DNA from: Nocardioides immobilis
GTDB lineage: Bacteria > Actinomycetota > Actinomycetes > Propionibacteriales > Nocardioidaceae
Assembly: GCF_003515065.1 (NCBI RefSeq)
Contig: NZ_QXGH01000037.1
Span: 20,166-84,165 of the forward strand
Direction: 5' to 3'
DNA: 64,000 nucleotides
Shown: positions 58,878 through 64,000 of the stretch, one piece after another
Layout: each line of letters starts with the position of its first letter
Position numbering within the stretch: the first letter of the stretch is position 1
Program-made: the position numbers and the translations under genes
Notes under the pieces: generated by a model
The model's database searches: none
What the model saw: only the letters and a program-made list of their open reading frames with translations
What the model was told of the DNA's origin: nothing

Positions 58878-61205
58878 ATGACCACCGCCACGAAGATGCC
58901 GGCTGGCAACCTCCCGGTGATCCTGACCAGCTTCATTGGCCGTCGCAGCGAGATCGCCGACGTGAAGCAGGCCCTCGCACAGTCCCGCCTCGTCACGCTG
59001 GTCGGCCCCGGCGGGGTCGGGAAGACCCGGCTGGCGGTTCACACCGCGGAGGAGGTCCGTCGGGCGTTCAGCGACGGTGCCTGGTTCGTGGACCTCTCCC
59101 CGTTGCAGGACGAGGACCTGCTGGTCTCAGCCGTGGCGAGGGCACTCAGGCTGCAGAGCCGCTCGCGCGCGTGGGGCCCGGCGGCCCTGGCGCGCCACCT
59201 GGCCGACCTGGAGCTGCTCGTCGTGCTGGACAACTGTGAGCACGTCCGCGACGCCTGCGCCGTGCTCGTCGACGCGCTCCTTCGCGCGTGTCCCTCCCTC
59301 CGGGTCCTTGCCACCAGCAGGCAGGGGCTGGAGATCCCGGGGGAGCATCTCGTGGCCGTGCCGCCGCTTCCGACGCCCGCGACGGAGGGCCCACTCTCTC
59401 CTCGGTCGATCGAGAGGTACGACGCGGTCGCTCTGTTCACCGAGCGGGCGCAGGCTGTCGCTTCGGGTTTTCGGGTCAGCGACGAGAACCACCAGGCCGT
59501 CGCCGCGTTGTGCCAGAGGCTGGACGGGATACCCCTCGCCCTGGAGCTGGCGGCGGCAAGGCTTCGGGTCCTCTCGCCGCAGCAGATCCTCGAGCGGCTC
59601 GAGGAGCACTCCGACCTCTTGCGGTCCGGAAACGCGGTCGCTCCCGAGCGGCACCGCAGCATGCACTCGCTGATCGCGTGGAGCTACGACCTGTGCTCGG
59701 CTGAGGAGCGGATGTTGTGGGCGCGGCTCGGAGTCTTCCCGGGAACCTTCGACCTCGAGGCGGTCGAGCAGGTGTGTGCCGGCGACGAGGTACCGCGGGA
59801 GCTGGTGCTGGACCTCCTCAGCGGGCTGGTGGACAAGTCCATCCTGCTGACCGCGCCGGGGGCCGACGCGATGCGCTACCGCATGCCGGAGACGATCCGG
59901 GCGTTCGGGCGGGAGCAGCTCGCAGCGGCCGGGCAGGAGAAGGAGCTGCGACGCCGGCACCGCGATCACTTCGCCAACATCTACGGCGCGAACCTGCCCT
60001 GGTTCGGACCCCGGCAGCGGGAGCTCCTGTCGTGGATGCGCCTCGAGCGCGACAACTATCGCGCGGCCCTCACCTTCTGCCTCGAGGAGACTGGCGAGCC
60101 CGTTGCGAGCGCGGTGCACATGGTGGGTGCCATCGCCGCGGAGACCATGGTCCGCGGCTTCCTCAGCGAGGGCCGCCACTGGATGCACCGCGTTCTCGAG
60201 CTCGTGGACGAGCCAACGTCGGAGCGGGCCCTGCTGCTGTGGGTGGACGGGTGGCACGCCCTCAACCAGGGCGACATCGACGGCGGCGAGCCCCGGCTCG
60301 AGGCGGGTCGCGACCTGGCCGAACGCCTCGGCGACGCCGGCAATGCGGCTGTCGCGACGGTCTTTCTCGGCATGTGCGCCATGATGCGCGGCGACGTCGA
60401 GGGGGCCTTCCGGCTGTACGGCGACGCGTTCGCTCGGATGCGACGGGAGTACGAACCCCTGGGGTTCGTCATGGCCGCCACCCGTCTTGGGTTCGCATCG
60501 TTCCTGCTGGGAGACGCGGATCGGGCCGTGGAGCTGTGTGAGGAAGCCATCGCTGAGAGCGACGCGCACGGGGAGAAATGGCACAAGGCCGAGGCGTTGG
60601 CAGACCTCAGCACCATCCTGTGGCGCCTGGGGGAGACCAGCAGAGCGCGTGAGCTGGCTGCCGATGGGCTACGGATCCAGCGCGACTTCGACAACGCGGT
60701 CGGGACCGCACAGTTCCTCGAGATCCTCGCGTGGATCGCGGCGGCCGAACACCAGCACCCCCGGGCGGCGCGACTGCTCGGCTCGGCGGACGGGGTCTGG
60801 CACGCTATCGACGCCTCCCTGTTCCCCCAGCTGCTCGGTTACCGCGAAGAGACCGAGACGACCGTGCGGCGAGCACTGGGAGCGCGGGCTTTCGAGACCG
60901 ATTACCGGGTCGGTCTGCAGGCTCCCCACCTGGACAACGTCGCTTTCGCGCTGGACGAGCCCGAGGAGTCGGCGGCGCCAACCGACAGCAGTGCGGTTGG
61001 CGTTCTCACCCGGCGGGAACGCGAGATCGCCGACCTGGTCGCCAGCGGCCTGAGCAACCGGGACATCGCCGCCAATCTGGTGATCTCGAGGCGCACCGCG
61101 GAGGGACACGTCGATCACATCCTCGGCAAGCTGGGCTTCACCTCCCGGGTCCAGATCGCCGCCTGGGTCGCCGAGAACCGGCCGTCCGATCAGAGCCGCT
61201 CGTAG
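58878..61205 (+). CDS. LuxR-family regulator with STAND-type ATPase
   Basis: 775 residues. The P-loop GPGGVGKTRLA lies near 39, VVLDNCEH near 117, then a winged-helix and TPR-like helical region, and a C-terminal LuxR/GerE DNA-binding domain (LTRREREIADLVASGLSNRDIAANLVISRRTAEGHV near 705). Such predicted ATPase-LuxR regulators act as ATP- and ligand-dependent switches. Start chosen at ATG 58878, the usual MTTATK start for this type; a start at 58794 would add a 28-residue Arg-rich leader. Overlaps the convergent thiolase by 16 bases. Confidence 0.9.
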   Translation: MTTATKMPAGNLPVILTSFIGRRSEIADVKQALAQSRLVTLVGPGGVGKTRLAVHTAEEVRRAFSDGAWFVDLSPLQDEDLLVSAVARALRLQSRSRAWGPAALARHLADLELLVVLDNCEHVRDACAVLVDALLRACPSLRVLATSRQGLEIPGEHLVAVPPLPTPATEGPLSPRSIERYDAVALFTERAQAVASGFRVSDENHQAVAALCQRLDGIPLALELAAARLRVLSPQQILERLEEHSDLLRSGNAVAPERHRSMHSLIAWSYDLCSAEERMLWARLGVFPGTFDLEAVEQVCAGDEVPRELVLDLLSGLVDKSILLTAPGADAMRYRMPETIRAFGREQLAAAGQEKELRRRHRDHFANIYGANLPWFGPRQRELLSWMRLERDNYRAALTFCLEETGEPVASAVHMVGAIAAETMVRGFLSEGRHWMHRVLELVDEPTSERALLLWVDGWHALNQGDIDGGEPRLEAGRDLAERLGDAGNAAVATVFLGMCAMMRGDVEGAFRLYGDAFARMRREYEPLGFVMAATRLGFASFLLGDADRAVELCEEAIAESDAHGEKWHKAEALADLSTILWRLGETSRARELAADGLRIQRDFDNAVGTAQFLEILAWIAAAEHQHPRAARLLGSADGVWHAIDASLFPQLLGYREETETTVRRALGARAFETDYRVGLQAPHLDNVAFALDEPEESAAPTDSSAVGVLTRREREIADLVASGLSNRDIAANLVISRRTAEGHVDHILGKLGFTSRVQIAAWVAENRPSDQSRS

Positions 61206-62359
61206 ATCGTCGCGTTCGCGGTCCCGGCGCCTTCGCACATCGTCTGGAGGCCGTAACGGCCGCCGGTGCGGCGAAGATGATGGACGAGGGTCGTGGCCAG
61301 CCGGGCGCCGGAGGCGCCGAGCGGATGCCCCAGCGCGATGGCACCGCCGAGCGGGTTGAGCCGCTCGGTAGCCGCACCGGTCTCGAGCTGCCACGCCAGC
61401 GGGACCGGTGCGAACGCCTCGTTGACCTCGAAGGCGTCGATGTCATCGATCGTGAGTCCGGAGCGCTTGAGTGCAAGTGCCGTCGCGGGGATCGGTCCGG
61501 TGAGCATCTTGACCGGATCGTCGCCTGTGACAACTGCGGTGTGGACGCGGGCGAGCGGAATCAGGCCGAGCGCCGTGGCGCGCTCCGAGGTCATGATGAG
61601 CACGGCTGCGGCTCCGTCGGAGATCTGTGACGCGTTCCCTGCGGTGATCGAACCGCCCTCGAGGAACGGCGCCCTCAGCCCGGCGAGCTTCTCGACCGTC
61701 GATCCTCGGCGGATGCCCTCGTCCTGGTGGGCGAGCTCCCCTCCCACAGCGACCGGCACGATCTCGTCGGCGAACAGGTCGGCGTCCTGGGCAGCCGCGG
61801 CCAGCTCATGCGATCGAACCGAGTACTCGTCGAGCCGGGTCCGCGACAACCCGTACTCGGAGGCGATCATCTCGGCCCCCGCGCCCTGGTTGAAGCGGCC
61901 ATGGAAGCCGGGCGCCTCCAGCGCCTCGGCGTACCTCGTCACGGCGGGCCCACCGAGCTCGCCTGTGCCCTCGACGGTGGCGGCACCCATCGGCACGCCT
62001 GACATCAGCTCGACGCCCCCGGCGACGATGATGTCGGCCTGGCCGGAGACGACGGTCGCCGCGGCTGTGGAGATGGCCTGCTGGGAGGACCCACACTGCC
62101 GGTCGATGGTGAACCCGGGGACCGACTCCGGCCAGCCCGCGCCGAGGACGGCCATGCGGCCGATGTTCCCGGACTGCTGGCCGACGCTGATGACGTTGCC
62201 CCAGTGGACGTCGTCGACCAGGACCGGGTCGATCCCGGCGCGGGCGACCAGTGCATTCAGCACCTGCGCGGACAGCTCCACGGCGTGCAACGTGGAGAGT
62301 CCTCCGTTGCGCTTCCCGATCGGGCTGCGAACGGCGTCGACTATGACTGCATCACGCAT
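61190..62359 (-). CDS. Acetyl-CoA acetyltransferase (thiolase)
   Basis: 389-residue thiolase with Cys89 in DRQCGSSQQA, VNEAFAPVPLAW, GGAIALGHPLGASGAR and the last Cys in MCEGAGTANA. AGGAAG precedes the ATG. It would split 3-ketoacyl-CoA intermediates. A MaoC hydratase lies 20 bases upstream in the same leftward operon, whose promoter carries the exact shared element. Confidence 0.94.
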   Translation of the reverse strand: MRDAVIVDAVRSPIGKRNGGLSTLHAVELSAQVLNALVARAGIDPVLVDDVHWGNVISVGQQSGNIGRMAVLGAGWPESVPGFTIDRQCGSSQQAISTAAATVVSGQADIIVAGGVELMSGVPMGAATVEGTGELGGPAVTRYAEALEAPGFHGRFNQGAGAEMIASEYGLSRTRLDEYSVRSHELAAAAQDADLFADEIVPVAVGGELAHQDEGIRRGSTVEKLAGLRAPFLEGGSITAGNASQISDGAAAVLIMTSERATALGLIPLARVHTAVVTGDDPVKMLTGPIPATALALKRSGLTIDDIDAFEVNEAFAPVPLAWQLETGAATERLNPLGGAIALGHPLGASGARLATTLVHHLRRTGGRYGLQTMCEGAGTANATIYERL

Positions 62360-62379
62360 CTCGACTTCTTCCTGTAGCG

Positions 62380-62838
62380 CTAGTAGACGACTCGGCTGAC
62401 GGTCTCGGCGACCAGGGCCGGCTTCGGGTGACCCTCGATCTCGAGGGTCTGCTCGACGACCATGTGGACCGCGCCGTCCGGGCGCTCGTCCGCGTCCAGC
62501 AGCACCGAACTGAGTCGCACCCGGGCGCCGACCGGTACGGGGGCGGGAAACCGAACCTTGTTCGACCCGTAGTTGACGCCCATCCGGGCGCCCTCGGTCG
62601 AGTAGATCTGCCAGCCCAGGGAGGGAAGGAGGGACAGGCTGAGATAGCCGTGCGCGATCGGTCCGCCGTAAGGGCTCTCGGACTGAGCCCGGTCGACGTC
62701 GACGTGGATCCATTGGTGGTCGTCGGTGGCCTCGGCGAAGATGTTGACCCGGTCCTGGGTGATCTCGACCCAATCGCTGGTGCCGAGGTGCTCGCCACGC
62801 GCGGCAAGGATCTCCTCAAGGCAGTGAAACACCCTCAT
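62380..62838 (-). CDS. MaoC-like (R)-specific enoyl-CoA hydratase
   Basis: 152-residue hot-dog hydratase. The hydratase motif FAEATDDHQWIHVD near residue 36 holds the catalytic Asp and His, and YGGPIAHGYLSLSLLPSL follows. I use ATG 62838, with GGAGG five bases upstream, rather than GTG 62850. It hydrates 2-enoyl-CoAs to (3R)-hydroxyacyl-CoAs, matching the HSD17B4-like SDR near 36 kb. Confidence 0.9.
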   Translation of the reverse strand: MRVFHCLEEILAARGEHLGTSDWVEITQDRVNIFAEATDDHQWIHVDVDRAQSESPYGGPIAHGYLSLSLLPSLGWQIYSTEGARMGVNYGSNKVRFPAPVPVGARVRLSSVLLDADERPDGAVHMVVEQTLEIEGHPKPALVAETVSRVVY

Positions 62839-62874
62839 CTGTTCCTCCACGCGTCGGTCGGACCCCCGCGAAAG

Positions 62875-62895
62875 AGTACAATCAGTTAGCGATTA
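62875..62895. promoter_or_regulatory. Exact shared element at the MaoC-thiolase promoter
   Basis: AATCAGTTAG (62880-62889) gives the exact core TAACTGAT on the minus strand (62888-62881), immediately upstream of TACTCT, a -10 candidate for the leftward operon. AGTACAATCA to its left matches the patch at 968-977 exactly. Confidence 0.65.
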
Positions 62896-63129
62896 CGGCA
62901 AGGCGAGCGCCGCGTCTGCCTGACGGTGCTTTGCCGTGGGGAGCAGGCCGGTGTGGCTGCTCGGTCATCCCTTCGCCGCGTGGTCGACCATCAGGGTCGT
63001 GGTCGGGGGCGGCATGATGGGGTGCGCCAGTCCGGTCGGTCGGGGTCAATCAGCGTGCGTCGACCGCGCCGCGGACGGGGGTCATGACCTGCACGACCTC
63101 GCGACCGACCGGGAATCTGTGGGTGCGGT
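62896..63129. other. Intergenic region, likely including IS110 3' end
   Basis: About 234 bases between the MaoC promoter and the transposase remnant. I see no convincing gene here on either strand. Part of it is presumably the non-coding end of the IS110 element, but I cannot place its boundary since this family often lacks inverted terminal repeats. Confidence 0.35.
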
Positions 63130-63885
63130 TCATGCCGACTCCCGCGATGGGTGGTCCAGCGCCCGGACGTGACCGTCGCGCAGCGCGTAGAAGACGTACT
63201 CCATCTGCAGCCTGGCCGCGGCGACCTTGCCGATGTTGGTCCCGCGTCGGTCCGCAACTCGGTCGCGTAGGGCGCCGACCCTGGTGCGGGAACCGACCAG
63301 CTGGACCGACTCCACCGCGGCCCAGCGGACCAGCCGGGAGCCTTGCTTGGTGATCCTGCCGCGGTGCACGTGGGTGTCGGACTCGTGGTGCTTGGGCGTG
63401 AGCCCGGCCCAACAGGCCAGCTGCGATGCGGTGGCGAACCGAGACACCTCGCCGACCTCGGCGACGAACACCGCGCCCAGTACCGGGCCGATCCCGGGGA
63501 TCTGCTGCACCGCGGTGTAGCGCGGGTCGGTGCGTAGCCGGCCGCGGACCAGGTTGGTGAACAGGTCGATCTCGAACTCCAGGGCCTCCAGCAGTCGGCG
63601 CAGCGAGGCGATCCGGGCCGCATAGGGTGCGGGCAGCTTCAGCCGGTCCAACAAGGCGGTGCCGTCGACACCGAACAAGTCGGTCATCAGCACCTGGATC
63701 CCGCACTTGGCCAGCACCGCGTGCACCTCGGCCTTGCAATGCGAGCGGAGCCCGACCAGCTTGGCCCGGTGCCGCACCAGCTCGCGCAGCCCGCGGGTCG
63801 CCGGTGGCGCGATCCACGCCTCGGGGAGTCGCCCCATCCTCAGCAGGTCGGCCAGATCGGCTGCGTCACGGAAGTCTTCTCCGAA
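63130..63885 (-). pseudogene. 5'-truncated IS110-family transposase
   Basis: The frame covers about 250 codons of the C-terminal two thirds of an IS110 transposase. It runs from RDAADLADLLRMGRLPEAW through the transposase_20 region (IPGIGPVLGAVFVAEVGE, then CWAGLTPKHHES), with an intact end. The N-terminal DEDD catalytic domain is missing: going upstream, a TAG stop at 63886-63888 interrupts the frame after 16 codons, and the sequence beyond does not look like IS110. A full-length protein is about 400 residues. The element is probably inactive. Confidence 0.82.
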
Positions 63886-63888
63886 CTA

Positions 63889-64000
63889 GAAAATGATCTG
63901 GGAAGGCTGCTTGCCGGCGGGGGTCACTGATGGTTCCGGAGGTGGTGCGGGTCGGAGCTGGTGCGGCCGGCGGTGTCGGCGAAGCTGGGGGTGCCGAGGT
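63889..64000. other. Unassigned right edge beyond the IS110 break
   Basis: The last 112 bases are GC-rich and start immediately where the IS110 homology stops. The plus strand has an open frame beginning around 63930 that runs to the end of the window, but nothing in it is recognisable. It may be the start of another element or gene. Confidence 0.25.

Noticed and set aside
1..64000. CRISPR array, tRNA or rRNA genes
   Set aside because: No regularly spaced repeats, cloverleaf-like sequences or rRNA signatures were seen. The only tandem repeat is the 27-base coding repeat at 7613.
63889..64000. Second insertion sequence beginning at the right edge
   Set aside because: An open frame begins near 63930 but nothing in it is recognisable and it is cut by the window end, so it was left unassigned.

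Overview
The window is one continuous block of catabolic genes from a high-GC Gram-positive bacterium, very probably an actinobacterium. The evidence is roughly 70 % GC, frequent GTG starts, ATGA/GTGA stop-start overlaps, leaderless promoters, a nicotinoprotein (NDMA-type) alcohol dehydrogenase of the mycofactocin-linked kind, and many acyl-CoA enzymes. Nocardioidaceae or mycobacteria-like relatives would fit, but the genus cannot be fixed from the sequence alone. I count about 63 genes in 64 kb and see no rRNA, tRNA or CRISPR.

Layout. 0-5.6 kb: an SDR facing a luciferase-like monooxygenase operon (monooxygenase, SDR, SnoaL-like protein, paired acyl-CoA dehydrogenases). 5.6-9.5 kb: an aldehyde dehydrogenase facing DUF35 protein, thiolase-fold protein and SDR. 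9.6-14.4 kb: a branched-chain/carboxylate-type ABC importer whose two permeases and first ATPase are fused into one 920-residue protein, then the second ATPase and the lipoprotein binding protein. 14.5-17 kb: sulfotransferase plus DUF1214 protein. 17-27.5 kb: an aldehyde/alcohol/acyl interconversion module (thioesterase, two ALDHs, Fe-ADH, LuxE-like and LuxC-like acyl-reductase pair, SDR, TauD-type dioxygenase, NDMA-type ADH). 27.5-43.5 kb: beta-oxidation-like modules (five acyl-CoA dehydrogenases, four crotonases, CoA transferase, two amidohydrolases, two SDRs) with GntR and TetR regulators. 43.5-55 kb: ligases, PaaI and TesB thioesterases, a Cys-less thiolase-fold protein with a DUF35 partner, an acyl-CoA ligase with a degenerate ATP motif, crotonase, SDRs, amidohydrolase and thiolase. 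55-61.2 kb: LacI regulator, L-2-hydroxyglutarate oxidase-like enzyme, three small uncharacterised genes, a possible 22-residue peptide and a large LuxR/ATPase regulator. 61.2-62.9 kb: thiolase and MaoC hydratase. 63.1-63.9 kb: a 5'-truncated IS110 transposase at the right edge.

Together the genes look like a complete route for an exogenous carboxylic or alicyclic/terpenoid/steroid-like compound. It would be imported by the ABC system; alcohols and aldehydes would be oxidised; acids would be activated by CoA ligases or the CoA transferase; side chains or rings would be shortened by repeated dehydrogenation, hydration, oxidation and thiolysis or retro-aldol cleavage. The substrate cannot be named from sequence.

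The most interesting signal is not a gene. A short AT-rich element with core TAACTRAT (ATYAGTTA on the other strand) occurs exactly six times that I can find and in weaker form four more times. Every copy is in an intergenic promoter gap, mostly between divergent genes, from 1 kb to 62.9 kb. It looks like the operator of one regulator tying the whole 62 kb together. Further observations are leaderless promoters with constant geometry, the three-domain permease-ATPase fusion, the stand-alone ligase half-domain, and crotonases and thiolases lacking canonical catalytic residues.
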